Origin: Comamonadaceae bacterium
GTDB lineage: Bacteria; Pseudomonadota; Gammaproteobacteria; Burkholderiales; Burkholderiaceae_C
DNA: 64,000 nt
Direction of reading: 5' to 3'
Assembly: GCA_947455465.1 (NCBI GenBank)
Contig: CANGNS010000021.1
Coordinates: 1 to 64,000, forward strand
Below, piece after piece: positions 1-8,600 of this stretch. How positions within the stretch are numbered: position 1 is the first letter of the stretch; each line of letters opens with the position of its first letter. The notes beneath the pieces were generated by a model that saw nothing but the letters and a program-made list of their open reading frames with translations, was not told where the DNA came from and did not search any database. Both the position numbers and the translations under genes were made by a program.

Positions 1-546
1 GCCTTGGAGACGCAAGATTTTGCGGCCCTGAACACTTCCAGCATTGCTGCATTGCAGACGGCGCAGATCGCCGCATTGACGACTGCAGAAATTATTGCTC
101 TGAGCAATATTCAGGCTGCTGCCTTGATCACTCAGCAAGTGGCAGCCATGAGCACCTCGCAGGTAGCTGCTATAGAAGCGACAGACTTTGCTGCCTTGAG
201 CAGCGCGAGTGTGATGAACCTGCAGACCAACCAGATCCTGGCATTGACCACCGCGGACCTGGCGGCATTGGCGACATCCCAAGCAGTGGCTTTGATGACG
301 AAGCAAATCGTGGCCTTGGAAACTTCGGATCTGGCAGCCATCAATACCCGCAGCTTTGCAGCGCTGCTGACTTCGCAAATCGCGGCCCTGACTACGTCAC
401 AAACCGCCGCACTGACGACGGCTGAAATGCGCGCCATGACCACAACGCAAATGCAGGGCATGACGACCAAAGATATCGCAGCCCTCTCCACCACGCAGGT
501 GGCGGCACTGACTACCTGCGGATTTACCGCGTTGCAAACCCAGGCC
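1..546 (+). repeat. 24-bp / octapeptide repeat array 1
   Basis: Twenty-two complete octads plus a partial one at the window edge encode units such as IAALTTAQ and VAALTTCG. The first residue of each unit is usually hydrophobic, positions 2-4 are mostly A-A-L, position 6 is usually Thr and position 8 is often Gln, Asp or Glu. The protein period is exact while the DNA has diverged, so the array is old and under protein-level selection. Confidence 0.9.
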
Positions 547-1707
547 TTGAGCGCCAATGCCAAGTTGGTCTATACGCCTATCGTGCTTGACTTAAACGGT
601 AACGGCATCACGACCCTGGCCATGGCCGATGGTGTGCAGTTTGATTTGCTGGCCAGCGGCCAGCCGGTGCAGACCGGTTGGGTCGCGCCAAGCGATGGCT
701 TGTTGGTGCGAGACCTGAACGCAGATGGAACGATTAACAACGGTACCGAGTTGTTTGGTAATGCCACGGTGCTGGCCGATGGCAGCACGGCATCCGACGG
801 CTACCAGGCCTTGGCCGAACTCGACAGCAACCATGACGGTGTGATCAGCAGTGCCGATGCGGTGTATAGCCAATTGGGTGTGTGGGTCGATAGAGATACC
901 GACGGTTTCAGCGATGCTGGGGAGGTGCTATCTCTGGCGGACCTGGGCATCACAGAAATAGCGGTGACGGCGCAGGTCACCTCCACCCAAGACCATGGCA
1001 ATACCATCGGTTTGACATCCAGTTACCAAACTGCCGACGGTGCCAGCCATTTGGCCGGTGACGTATGGTTTGCCGCGCAGGATGTGGCCAGCTACGCTGC
1101 TTTGGGCGCACTGAGTACGGCAAACGTGGCAGCTTTGCGAACCGAGCAGCTTAGTGCCTTGAGTACCGTGCAAGTGCAGGCTCTTACGACCGCAGACCTA
1201 GCCGGATTGCAAACGCAAGAGGTATCAGCATTGGGCCGAGTGGATGCGTTGGCACCCATGGTGGCCGGATCAGTGTCCAGCAACAGTACCTATGTTGCCC
1301 AGGTGGCTAGTGCTAGCGACTCGCCAGCTAGCGAACCAACGCGAGACGTTTCAGTGACTCTAGCCTCCGGTGTGGCGCAGCGTGCCAGTGCATTGGCGCA
1401 AGCCATCGGAACATTCGATTTGGCAGGAGGGCCGCGTAGCGTCTCTACGCCAACGCTCAATGCGCCGGTTGATTCGTATGGTGCCATGACGCGCACAGCC
1501 ACTCTTGCGGTTGGCAATCTGGTGGATCAGATGCGCAGCTTTGAGAACCAAGCCGTCGGCGCAGCGGCTGGACAAGCCGGTATGGGTACCGCTGCGCCGT
1601 CTGCATTGACGGCGATGCAAGCGGCGCCAATAGGCATGTTGGATCCATTGAAGAAGCCGCCCCCCAATGACTTCGCCGGTTTGTCCGGTATCGACCTCAA
1701 GCGCTAG
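1..1707 (+). CDS. Octapeptide-repeat, calcium-binding surface/secreted protein (5' end outside window)
   Basis: This is the C-terminal part of a larger protein. The reading frame is open from base 1, and the first six codons (ALETQD) already sit in register with the octapeptide array, so the TTG at 4 is a repeat leucine and not a start. Order of parts: about 22 octads of the form [IVLF]-A-A-L-x-T-x-[QED] (1-546); a calcium-binding block opening with YTPIVLDLNGNGI and carrying DLNADGTINN and DSNHDGVISS loops like those of RTX proteins and EF-hands (about 571-960); six more octads (1102-1245); then an Ala/Ser-rich tail of about 150 residues ending in a Pro-rich segment. The repeats are very rich in Thr and Ser. 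Role is inferred: an exported adhesin, S-layer or RTX-like protein, possibly glycosylated by the neighbouring enzymes. No secretion gene lies in the window. Confidence 0.8.
   Translation, partial: ALETQDFAALNTSSIAALQTAQIAALTTAEIIALSNIQAAALITQQVAAMSTSQVAAIEATDFAALSSASVMNLQTNQILALTTADLAALATSQAVALMTKQIVALETSDLAAINTRSFAALLTSQIAALTTSQTAALTTAEMRAMTTTQMQGMTTKDIAALSTTQVAALTTCGFTALQTQALSANAKLVYTPIVLDLNGNGITTLAMADGVQFDLLASGQPVQTGWVAPSDGLLVRDLNADGTINNGTELFGNATVLADGSTASDGYQALAELDSNHDGVISSADAVYSQLGVWVDRDTDGFSDAGEVLSLADLGITEIAVTAQVTSTQDHGNTIGLTSSYQTADGASHLAGDVWFAAQDVASYAALGALSTANVAALRTEQLSALSTVQVQALTTADLAGLQTQEVSALGRVDALAPMVAGSVSSNSTYVAQVASASDSPASEPTRDVSVTLASGVAQRASALAQAIGTFDLAGGPRSVSTPTLNAPVDSYGAMTRTATLAVGNLVDQMRSFENQAVGAAAGQAGMGTAAPSALTAMQAAPIGMLDPLKKPPPNDFAGLSGIDLKR
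1102..1245 (+). repeat. Octapeptide repeat array 2 (six units)
   Basis: Six further in-frame octads (for example VAALRTEQ, LSALSTVQ, VQALTTAD, LAGLQTQE) follow the calcium-binding block. They have the same period and consensus as array 1, so the calcium-binding domain appears inserted within a longer repeat region. Confidence 0.85.
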
Positions 1708-1816
1708 TGCCTGGCGCTTAGCGCCGATTTGGCAAGCTAAAAATAGGGTGATCGCAGCGCCAACTCAGATGCCACCTGCGGTAGGCATCCACCTCTTCAG
1801 GTATTGGCCAAAGCCT
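1708..1816. other. Convergent intergenic stretch with two hairpins
   Basis: Between the convergent repeat-protein gene and the first methyltransferase lie a GGCGCT/AGCGCC palindrome (1713-1725) and a second hairpin with arms GATGCC (1768-1773) and GGCATC (1784-1789). Neither has a clear T-tract. They could end transcription in both directions, but this is weakly supported. Confidence 0.35.
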
Positions 1817-2623
1817 TCAGGCTACAGCGGTGGCACCGTACCACTGCTGCGGAAGTACTAATTCATCCCGGGCCTGGTAACACGCATTGTCCAGCGGATG
1901 GGGAAATTCCTGACAGTAATCCAATGCGGGCGAGCGGTCTCTGCGCAGCAAAGTGATTTCAAAAAATTGCGGTGCCATGAAACCGTTGAGATTGAGCAAG
2001 GCTCCGTGGTTGTTGGGATGGTTGTGCACCACATGAAAATCAGTGAGCAGTTTTTCAAACATAGCCTCCACCGTATTGAAAAATAGGGGATGCGCCCAGC
2101 ATTCGACATAGTGAATTTCCAGCACGATGATGCGAAAACGTCGGAGCACTTCTTGCGGTGTTGCCAGAAGAGTAAGGTACTCGCCGCCCTCTATGTCCAT
2201 TTGTAATAGGAGGTCTTGTTCCAGCTGGTATTCAACTTGGCTTTTCACCCATGTTTCCAAGGTGGTGTGGATGAGGTTGTTATTGGGCCCGAGGAATTTC
2301 TTGATAAATGACTTGGGCTTGAAATTAGCAGGTGGTCCATCGACTGAGTAGTCAGCCAGGTGCGACCCAATGCCGGTCTTTTGAAGTAAATCGAGCTCAA
2401 AGCTGGAGTTCACTTCTACGCCGGGCGAAAAGCAGGCCGAAATACCGCTTAGATCATCGGGCACCAAATAGCCGCCATCATGTGCGCTTCCGATGCGGAT
2501 CAAAGGAAAACGGATCTGAACCGGGCGCATGGCATGGGCCAATTGCTGCAAGCGCTGAGCAGGCGTGGCGTTTTCTACATACACGCCGTTCTGGTACAAA
2601 GCCAGAGATTTAATCGGTTCCAA
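1817..2623 (-). CDS. FkbM-type SAM-dependent methyltransferase (paralogue A)
   Basis: 268 residues. Shows the hallmarks of the FkbM / Methyltransf_21 group: a DGGYLVPDDL segment, a SPGVE segment near the SAM site, and LQMDIEGGEYLTLL, where the acidic motif is expected. It is clearly homologous to the gene at 3820-4623, with roughly half of aligned residues identical by eye; the two flank a glycosyltransferase. FkbM enzymes O-methylate sugars or small molecules; here the likely substrate is a glycan made by this cluster (inference). It lies on the minus strand as the last member of an apparent operon running from about 8.3 kb to 1.8 kb. Confidence 0.8.
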   Translation of the reverse strand: MEPIKSLALYQNGVYVENATPAQRLQQLAHAMRPVQIRFPLIRIGSAHDGGYLVPDDLSGISACFSPGVEVNSSFELDLLQKTGIGSHLADYSVDGPPANFKPKSFIKKFLGPNNNLIHTTLETWVKSQVEYQLEQDLLLQMDIEGGEYLTLLATPQEVLRRFRIIVLEIHYVECWAHPLFFNTVEAMFEKLLTDFHVVHNHPNNHGALLNLNGFMAPQFFEITLLRRDRSPALDYCQEFPHPLDNACYQARDELVLPQQWYGATAVA

Positions 2624-2689
2624 GGTCTACTCCGTTGTACTTGCAATCATGGTGATGTGAAGCGATCGAGGCAAGCGGCTAATGCGCAC

Positions 2690-3796
2690 TTAAGGCGTGC
2701 GAGGCGCCAATGTGCGGCTTGCATCTTGCCCTATCTCATGCAGAAAATGCAGTATTTTTTCCGCCGCAAGATCCCAGCAATAGTGTTGGCGCACATGGTC
2801 GGAGCCGGCCAAACCTGATGCGCCGGGGAGGGCCGCCGCCGCCACGATGCGCTGCGCCAGATCTGTCACATCCGGATAGGCCCACTGTCCATAGTCGCCG
2901 TCGCTATGGCCAACCGCGTCCTTGAAAGCTTGGCAGTCCACGGGACCTAGCTTGGTTTGGATGATGTCGGCCTCGGGCAAGAAACCTAAGTATTCGGAAT
3001 GGCCGCCAAAGCGGGTGCTGATGCAGGGCAGGCCGCAGGCAATAGCCTCAATCAGTGGCAGGCTCCAACCTTCGCAGCGCGAGGGATGCAAAAAATAGTC
3101 CGCCGAGTAATACAGCGTGCGCATTTGCTCGCGCGAAAAGTTGCCGGTATACACCACGATGCTGAACTTGTCCTGGTATTGCTGCACCAGCTGAATGAAC
3201 TCTGGGTGCAGTACGGCATTAGTGCCGTTAATCCAGTCGGACTTGGTCAGTAGCTCTAAGCTGGCACCTTGCTCTACAGCGATTCGCAGCGCCTCAAAGG
3301 CTTCGCGGTAGCCTTTTTTTTGCTCGTATTTGCCCACCATCAAAAATTTGGTTTTACCACCGGGTGCGGGCATTGGTCTGCCGTAAGGGTTGTAAAACTT
3401 GGGGTCCACCCCTTCGGGGATGACGACAATTTTGCTGCCGTCGATGCCGCGTTCGACCATGATGTCTCTGCCCCAGTGGCTGGTGGCAAAAATATAGTGA
3501 AAACTTTCCAGCCATTGTTCATAACCGGGGTTGGGTCGGCTGGCGTCGAACACGCACCAGTAAATCTTGGTTCCCTTGAGGTTATTGGCATACACCTCAG
3601 GGAAAAAGAAAATATTGACGTCGCTGTCCACGCTATCCGACACCGCCGCCTGCACCTGGTCAAGGTAATTGTGCTTTATCAACTGAACCTGAATACTTTC
3701 AAACTGGAATGCCTGCAAGGCTTTAACCGTTTGGGAGCAGTGGGTTCCCACGCCGGTGGGGCTGTCAACGCCAAAAAATCGGATACGGGGAAACAT
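2690..3796 (-). CDS. GT4-type glycosyltransferase (group 1)
   Basis: 368 residues from the chosen start. The sequence begins MFPRIRFFGVDSPTGVGTH, a glycine-containing N-terminal loop typical of GT-B enzymes, and carries SRCEGWSLPLIEAIACGLP, the E-x7-E region that binds the sugar nucleotide in GT4 enzymes, followed by TRFGGHSEYLG. A longer reading frame reaches 3847 but overlaps the upstream gene; the ATG at 3796 starts exactly at the conserved domain and has an AAAGG about 12 bases upstream. It sits between the two FkbM paralogues in the same operon. Donor and acceptor are unknown; glycan extension is inferred. Confidence 0.8.
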   Translation of the reverse strand: MFPRIRFFGVDSPTGVGTHCSQTVKALQAFQFESIQVQLIKHNYLDQVQAAVSDSVDSDVNIFFFPEVYANNLKGTKIYWCVFDASRPNPGYEQWLESFHYIFATSHWGRDIMVERGIDGSKIVVIPEGVDPKFYNPYGRPMPAPGGKTKFLMVGKYEQKKGYREAFEALRIAVEQGASLELLTKSDWINGTNAVLHPEFIQLVQQYQDKFSIVVYTGNFSREQMRTLYYSADYFLHPSRCEGWSLPLIEAIACGLPCISTRFGGHSEYLGFLPEADIIQTKLGPVDCQAFKDAVGHSDGDYGQWAYPDVTDLAQRIVAAAALPGASGLAGSDHVRQHYCWDLAAEKILHFLHEIGQDASRTLAPRTP

Positions 3797-3819
3797 GTAG
3801 AAATTGGACCTTTCGCCTG

Positions 3820-4623
3820 CTAGCCGCGAACCCGGGGCACCCAGCATTGGCCCCAGTCCAGGGGTGGCATATTGTTGACGTTGGGGAAATCCAAGGGATG
3901 TGGGGTAGTGGCAATAGCTCCGGGTGTAGCGCGCGTGCGGCTCAGAAGGCTAAGCTCAAAAATGCGTGGCGCTACGAAACCATTCATGTCTACCAGACCC
4001 ATCGCATTGTTGGGGTGGCTGTGCACAATAAAGTGCGAGCGCAGCAATTTGGTGAAAGTAGCTTCTACGATATTCAGAAAATCGCCGTGGCCCCAACTCT
4101 CGACAGAATGGAACTCGATGACCATGATGCGAAATTTGGCGAGAACGCTGGCAGGGCAGGCTAGCAAGGTTTCGTATTCCGCGCCTTCCACGTCCATTTG
4201 CAAAATCAACTCGTCTTTTTGCGCATGCGGTTCGAACTGCATGACCCAGTCTTCCAAAGCCACATGGTGGCCAGCCGTGTTGCCACCTACAAATTTTTTG
4301 ACAAAAGACAGGGCTTGCAAACCATCAGGCACTTTGTCCACGCTGTAATCGGCCAGATGCGAGCCGATGCCGCGCTTGAGCAAGTCGGTTTCAAAAGTCG
4401 CAAAGGTATCGACGCCAGGGGAGAAGCAGGCTTTGATGTCTTGTAGATCGTCAGGTACCAAGTAGCCACCGTCGGCCGCCGAACCCATGCGCACCAGGGG
4501 AAAAGGCGATTGCTGCGGGTGCAGCTTTTGCGCCAGCGCATCTAAACGGCCGGTCGGTGGCATGGGATCGACGAATATGCCTTGCGAAAACATGTCGTAG
4601 CGAAAATGGCCGGGTGCTTGCAT
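3820..4623 (-). CDS. FkbM-type SAM-dependent methyltransferase (paralogue B)
   Basis: 267 residues, a paralogue of 1817-2623. Shared blocks include ADGGYLVPDDL, ACFSPGV, RGIGSHLADYSVD, LQMDVEGAEYETLL and SHPNN. The family's SAM-binding and acidic motifs are present, so it should be active. The paralogues differ most at the N-terminus and in the last 30 residues, which suggests different acceptors. It is spaced 12 bases from the upstream FkbM gene, consistent with co-transcription. Proposed role: O-methylation of a sugar in the glycan assembled by this locus (inference). Confidence 0.8.
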   Translation of the reverse strand: MQAPGHFRYDMFSQGIFVDPMPPTGRLDALAQKLHPQQSPFPLVRMGSAADGGYLVPDDLQDIKACFSPGVDTFATFETDLLKRGIGSHLADYSVDKVPDGLQALSFVKKFVGGNTAGHHVALEDWVMQFEPHAQKDELILQMDVEGAEYETLLACPASVLAKFRIMVIEFHSVESWGHGDFLNIVEATFTKLLRSHFIVHSHPNNAMGLVDMNGFVAPRIFELSLLSRTRATPGAIATTPHPLDFPNVNNMPPLDWGQCWVPRVRG

Positions 4624-4635
4624 GGGTGCTTCCGA

Positions 4636-5358
4636 TCAGGTAGGTAGGCTGCTTTTGATGGTGTGCACGATCTCGTTGTTAGATACAAATAAAGCATCGT
4701 TGGCAAATTTGTGCAGCAAAGAAAAACCGGGAAGACAGGCGCTCAAGGTGGCGAAATTGATTTGCCCTTCGTACCATTCATCGTCACTGAACTCGGTATA
4801 AAAAAACCGTGTCCGACTTAAGACCTGCTGCGCACCTACCAGCAGGTCGCTCTCTGCGCCTTGTACGTCGGCCCAAATGAAATCCACCGCACCGATCTGC
4901 TTAGCGCTTGCCCAGTCGTCCAGGCGCATCATGGGCACCGGAATTTGGCGCTCGAACTTCACCCAGGGCCAGACCTCCAAATGCGACTTCGGTTTGCGGA
5001 TGGAGCCTGAATGGTCCCAACCCTGCGGGTCTATGTGTTCAGCCCCCGAGCTTTGGTGAAACATGACGGTGCCGTTGTCAGCGCCTATGGCAATCTCTTC
5101 CAAACTCACCAGTGGGCTGCGTATATGGGATTTGAATTTTTGGATCGCGCGCGGGTCCGGCTCGAAACAAATGATGCGGGTGGTAGGCATGTGATGGATA
5201 AATTCAGCCGTAGTCTGTCCGCTGTTAGCGCCTACCTCTAACACCAGGGGTGACCCGCTACCACTACCGACCAAATGCTTGACTTCCTGCACCGACAGCG
5301 ATTCGCCAAAGGAAAGCTGCCGCAGGGCGCGGTAGGCGTTAACAATGTCGGGATTCAT
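4636..5358 (-). CDS. FkbM family methyltransferase (canonical form)
   Basis: 240 residues. SAM-binding motif LEVGANSGQTTAEF near residue 38, then CFEPDPRA (ribose-binding acidic residue), MRLDDW and ADVQGAESDLL: the standard order of the FkbM domain. It is more distant from the two DGGY-type paralogues than they are from each other. The gene is separated from the upstream fucosyltransferase-like gene by 9 bases. Probable function is O-methylation of a sugar or lipid-linked glycan; the substrate cannot be read from sequence. Confidence 0.85.
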   Translation of the reverse strand: MNPDIVNAYRALRQLSFGESLSVQEVKHLVGSGSGSPLVLEVGANSGQTTAEFIHHMPTTRIICFEPDPRAIQKFKSHIRSPLVSLEEIAIGADNGTVMFHQSSGAEHIDPQGWDHSGSIRKPKSHLEVWPWVKFERQIPVPMMRLDDWASAKQIGAVDFIWADVQGAESDLLVGAQQVLSRTRFFYTEFSDDEWYEGQINFATLSACLPGFSLLHKFANDALFVSNNEIVHTIKSSLPT

Positions 5359-5367
5359 AGTGCGTCC

Positions 5368-6714
5368 TTAGGTTTTATTGACTGCGGGCGAAGGCAATGG
5401 ATAGCGTTCATGCAGCGCCTTTTCTAGCATCTCGTCTGAGGGAATAAGGCTCAGTGGTCGGCACGTCATCGCTTGTTGCAGCGCCTGCCTGGCCTGGTCA
5501 TGTTCACTAAGCAAAGTTTTTGCGTAGGCCAGATGCAGCCAACTGCTATAGCGCAATGTTTGGAGTTGCAAGACCGCGATGAAATACAGACTGGCCTGGC
5601 GCGGCTGGTTTTGGTTGAGCAACATCACGCCCAGGCTGTGCGCTATGTCCGGGCGTTGCGCGTCGGTCATGCGCTCAAAGCCCATGCGCATCAGGTCCAG
5701 GGCTTGGCCCGCCTCGCCGTTTTGCATCATGGTCTGGCAGACCTGCAGGAGCATGCCGGGGTCGATAAGTTGGCGCTCTATTTGCTGCGTCATCTCCGTA
5801 AAGCTGAAGTAGGGCAGTGCGGTGGGTCGCGCAATGGGCACCAGTGGTGCGGCCTCGCCTAGCAAGCGGGCCATGCGTTGGAAGGTAGAGCCGGAAAATC
5901 CCACGATCTGACTGTGCGCCAGGATCAAGAGGTCAATCGTCCCTTCGATCATCGCATCGCGGCTACGCTCTATATTGCCGTAGGAAACCCGGCCTTCCTG
6001 GTCTTTGGATAGACTGATCCAGTCTGCGTCGCCTTCCTTTTTTTCCACATGGTGCGTTTTAGGGCGCGCATGGACATGGGTATGCGCACAGGCCAGCGCT
6101 TCGGCCTGCGGGTCGTCGGAGCACACAAAAAAAACTTCGCTCGGATGGCGCTGAACCAGAGCCAACACTTCCGCGTCACTCAGGCCGACGCGTAAATCGG
6201 TGCGGCGCAGGTGCAAGCCATGAAACGGACGCACCAAAGTATTAGAAATAAAGGACTGCACGGCGCTTTGAATGGCCTTGGTAAATTGCAGGCTGCTTAA
6301 TGCTGTGTGAACCAGCGGCTGAGGAATCCAGGGCGCAATAATGGCTGGGTATAAAAATAGGTCTTTACCCTCTGGTAGACCGCGTTGCGCAAAGTCTTCC
6401 ATCGATTGGTAGTCATACGCTGATTCAAAGGGAACTTGCAAAAACTGCGCGCCCATGGCGTCATGCAGCATCATTTTTGCGTCGATGAACTTGCCTGCCA
6501 AAGTGTCCAGCGCGTCGGTACGCACGTCAAACGCGTTGTCGAAAATGTCTGCAAAGGCCGCGCCGCACCAGCTGTTGATCGGCCAGTACACGGTAATGGC
6601 CAGTTCGAACCTTTCGGCAATCGCGATGCCAGATACCAATGCGTTGATGCGGTTACCTATACCGCCATCACAAAAAACATAAATCCGGCGCTGTGTTGGT
6701 GTCGGCAATGTCAT
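5368..6714 (-). CDS. Fucosyltransferase-fold glycosyltransferase with C-terminal TPR region
   Basis: 448 residues. The N-terminus FCDGGIGNRINALVSG resembles the GGxGNR entry of the NodZ / GT11 / O-fucosyltransferase superfamily, and HLRRTDL at about residues 168-174 matches the H-x-R-R-x-D GDP-sugar motif. A further GSTFQRMARLLGE segment resembles the superfamily's third conserved region. Residues from about 320 onward (GEAGQALDLM, NQNQPRQASLYFIAVLQ, HDQARQALQQAM) look like two or three TPR units. I call it a GDP-sugar-dependent transferase, perhaps fucosyl, with a protein-binding tail. The sugar is not established. It is part of the minus-strand operon. Confidence 0.65.
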   Translation of the reverse strand: MTLPTPTQRRIYVFCDGGIGNRINALVSGIAIAERFELAITVYWPINSWCGAAFADIFDNAFDVRTDALDTLAGKFIDAKMMLHDAMGAQFLQVPFESAYDYQSMEDFAQRGLPEGKDLFLYPAIIAPWIPQPLVHTALSSLQFTKAIQSAVQSFISNTLVRPFHGLHLRRTDLRVGLSDAEVLALVQRHPSEVFFVCSDDPQAEALACAHTHVHARPKTHHVEKKEGDADWISLSKDQEGRVSYGNIERSRDAMIEGTIDLLILAHSQIVGFSGSTFQRMARLLGEAAPLVPIARPTALPYFSFTEMTQQIERQLIDPGMLLQVCQTMMQNGEAGQALDLMRMGFERMTDAQRPDIAHSLGVMLLNQNQPRQASLYFIAVLQLQTLRYSSWLHLAYAKTLLSEHDQARQALQQAMTCRPLSLIPSDEMLEKALHERYPLPSPAVNKT

Positions 6715-6724
6715 GGCAGTGGCT

Positions 6725-7375
6725 TCACATCCCCATCCATGCAGCCTGGTAGCCTTGGTAGATGGGTCTTGCGCCTATGTCTTCCATGTAGGTCGCAATG
6801 TATTTGCCTTTTCCGCCAATGCGCTGGGGCGAGACCAGTTTGAGTTGACCAGCGTCGATATAAAAGGTTGCGCTGGTGGGGGAGTCATCTACCAGCATGA
6901 AGGTATTGGCGTTGACCAGCGGCGCTACCGCCAGGAGCTCCTTCATATGGTGCATGGCGCTGTCGTGGGGCTTTTCGACGTCCACGTCAAAGGAGTCGAG
7001 GTACAACAGGTCGATGTGGCTGTAGGGTTTGATAAGGCCAGCACACTGGTGCCGCAAAAACGTTACGCTGTCGGAGGTATGGACCTGAATCCGGCTGGAG
7101 ACAATGCTTTTGCACATAGAAGTGCTCTCCGGGCTGATGTCCACCGAATGGACAATAGTGCCGGGCACGCACTCGCTGAATTTATCGAACAACATAGTAC
7201 TTTGGCCTTCGCCGGTGAAGGTGCCCTGGTTGCGTACGCATCCGGTTTCTATGATGCAGGCGGGTCGCCCTAGCTTCTCTAGATGTTCAAACGCCATACG
7301 GAACGAGCCTGCACGATGTTGTAAAAGTGGCGCGGCAAAGCCGTTGAAATATTCCCAAAATGCAGCGTAGTTCAT
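6725..7375 (-). CDS. Class I SAM-dependent methyltransferase (Methyltransf_24-like)
   Basis: 216 residues. IIETGCVRNQGTFTGEGQST is a motif-I-type SAM loop, followed by VHSVDISPES (acidic strand 2) and DLLYLDSFDVD (motif for the metal/acceptor side), as in Methyltransf_24 enzymes found in polysaccharide loci. It lies ten bases from the next downstream gene in the operon. Likely modifies a sugar or lipid intermediate of the locus; acceptor unknown. Confidence 0.7.
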   Translation of the reverse strand: MNYAAFWEYFNGFAAPLLQHRAGSFRMAFEHLEKLGRPACIIETGCVRNQGTFTGEGQSTMLFDKFSECVPGTIVHSVDISPESTSMCKSIVSSRIQVHTSDSVTFLRHQCAGLIKPYSHIDLLYLDSFDVDVEKPHDSAMHHMKELLAVAPLVNANTFMLVDDSPTSATFYIDAGQLKLVSPQRIGGKGKYIATYMEDIGARPIYQGYQAAWMGM

Positions 7376-7401
7376 GATGTGTCGGAAGTAGTGAGCGTGG
7401 T

Positions 7402-8322
7402 TTATTGCAATACAGGTTTTGCCAAGCCCAGATCGATCAAAGATTGGCGGATATTTTCCACGTCAAAAGCATCTTTGCATGGCGGCGAGTACGGGTCACC
7501 CCGATGGCAAATCACGCCAGTGATCGGCGGCGGGTAATGCTCCTGGCAACCGTAGCAGTCCACCTGCGGTTGGATGGGTATAAAGCGCGCCTGGGGTGGA
7601 CGTTCTAGCGGTTCGCGCAGACGGTGGTGGGCGCTGCTGAACATGGCGATCACCGGCGTATCGGTGCATGCGGCGACATGCAAGGTGCCGGAATCCACGC
7701 CCACATAGCACTTAGCGCCTGCGATGATCTCCCGCAATTCATGGATATTGAAGCTACCCAGCATGTTGAGTAAACGCGGGTGGTAATCAAATGCAATTTC
7801 ATGGGTGGATCCGACCTGCACAATTTTGAAGTCGGTGCATTCAAGCAAAATATCCAAAATTTGCTTCCAGGTCGCGTCAGGCAGATTGCGACTTGGCCAA
7901 GTGTCTTTGCGCATGTGAATCACTGCGTAGGAACCGCCAATTTTTTCCTCCTGAATTGTTTTCACATTCCGGCGGTCGGTTTCTGTCGGAAAGAGTTCTA
8001 AGCGTTTGTCTTTAATTTTTTCGGCCGAGCCGTGCGAGGCCATTGCATAGGCGTCAACCACATGCATATGCGGTAGATTTTCGTATGCCAGGTCGAGGTT
8101 AATGACCCGCGCATACGGGCCTTTCGCCTGGCTATAGTCTTGCGGGGTGTAAACACGGCGCACATAGGGGTTGTTTAGGAATATCTCTGGCTTCATCGTT
8201 AGCACGTCGATGTGGCACTGCCCGCGGTGATCGTGAAATAGCTGTCGGATGATAGGCGTCGCCAGCAAAACGTCGCCGAGCGCCAACTGTCGAACCACCA
8301 TATAATTAGGCAAAATTTTCAT
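7402..8322 (-). CDS. GT9-family glycosyltransferase (heptosyltransferase-like)
   Basis: 306 residues. VVRQLALGDVLLATPIIRQL matches the N-terminal signature of the ADP-heptose:LPS heptosyltransferase family (RxxxLGDxLLxTP), and YVGVDSGTLHVAACTDTPVIAMF matches its conserved nucleotide-sugar region (DSGxxHxA). It is slightly short for LPS heptosyltransferases, and its context is not an LPS core locus, so it may transfer a different sugar. It is the first gene of the minus-strand operon. No convincing Shine-Dalgarno precedes the ATG, and the upstream DNA is AT-rich. Confidence 0.75.
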   Translation of the reverse strand: MKILPNYMVVRQLALGDVLLATPIIRQLFHDHRGQCHIDVLTMKPEIFLNNPYVRRVYTPQDYSQAKGPYARVINLDLAYENLPHMHVVDAYAMASHGSAEKIKDKRLELFPTETDRRNVKTIQEEKIGGSYAVIHMRKDTWPSRNLPDATWKQILDILLECTDFKIVQVGSTHEIAFDYHPRLLNMLGSFNIHELREIIAGAKCYVGVDSGTLHVAACTDTPVIAMFSSAHHRLREPLERPPQARFIPIQPQVDCYGCQEHYPPPITGVICHRGDPYSPPCKDAFDVENIRQSLIDLGLAKPVLQ

Positions 8323-8600
8323 TTCAATAAAGATTTAAATTAAGGAAATTAAAATGCCCGTGCTTTGACCATTTTTACGCGTGAATAACCTAATTGTAGG
8401 GAAAATCTGCACGCTACGACCTGAATTTGTACTCCCGTTGGAATATCTTTTTTAGAATTTTCCATTTGAAAGATTCCGATCGCTAAAGATACTGCAACAT
8501 TTAGCTTCCGACACTTTAGTTTTGGGGCATACTGTTTGCAATATCTTGTTCGGAATTGACCCTGGGTATTTTTCCCATTCGTTGAGCATGGCCAGATGAA
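8323..8600. promoter_or_regulatory. AT-rich divergent intergenic region
   Basis: 278 bases between the divergent GT9 and zinc-ribbon methyltransferase genes. It is visibly AT-rich compared with the rest of the window and has no coding capacity that I can support. A TTGACC at 8365-8370 could be a -35 for the plus strand but has no good -10. Both flanking operons must be driven from here. Confidence 0.5.

Noticed and set aside
4-6. TTG as the start codon of the first protein
   Set aside because: The frame is open from base 1 and the preceding codons fit the octapeptide register, so this TTG encodes a repeat leucine.
1-546. CRISPR or satellite-like 24-bp repeat
   Set aside because: The period is exact only at protein level; DNA units differ, no spacers exist, and the frame is coding.
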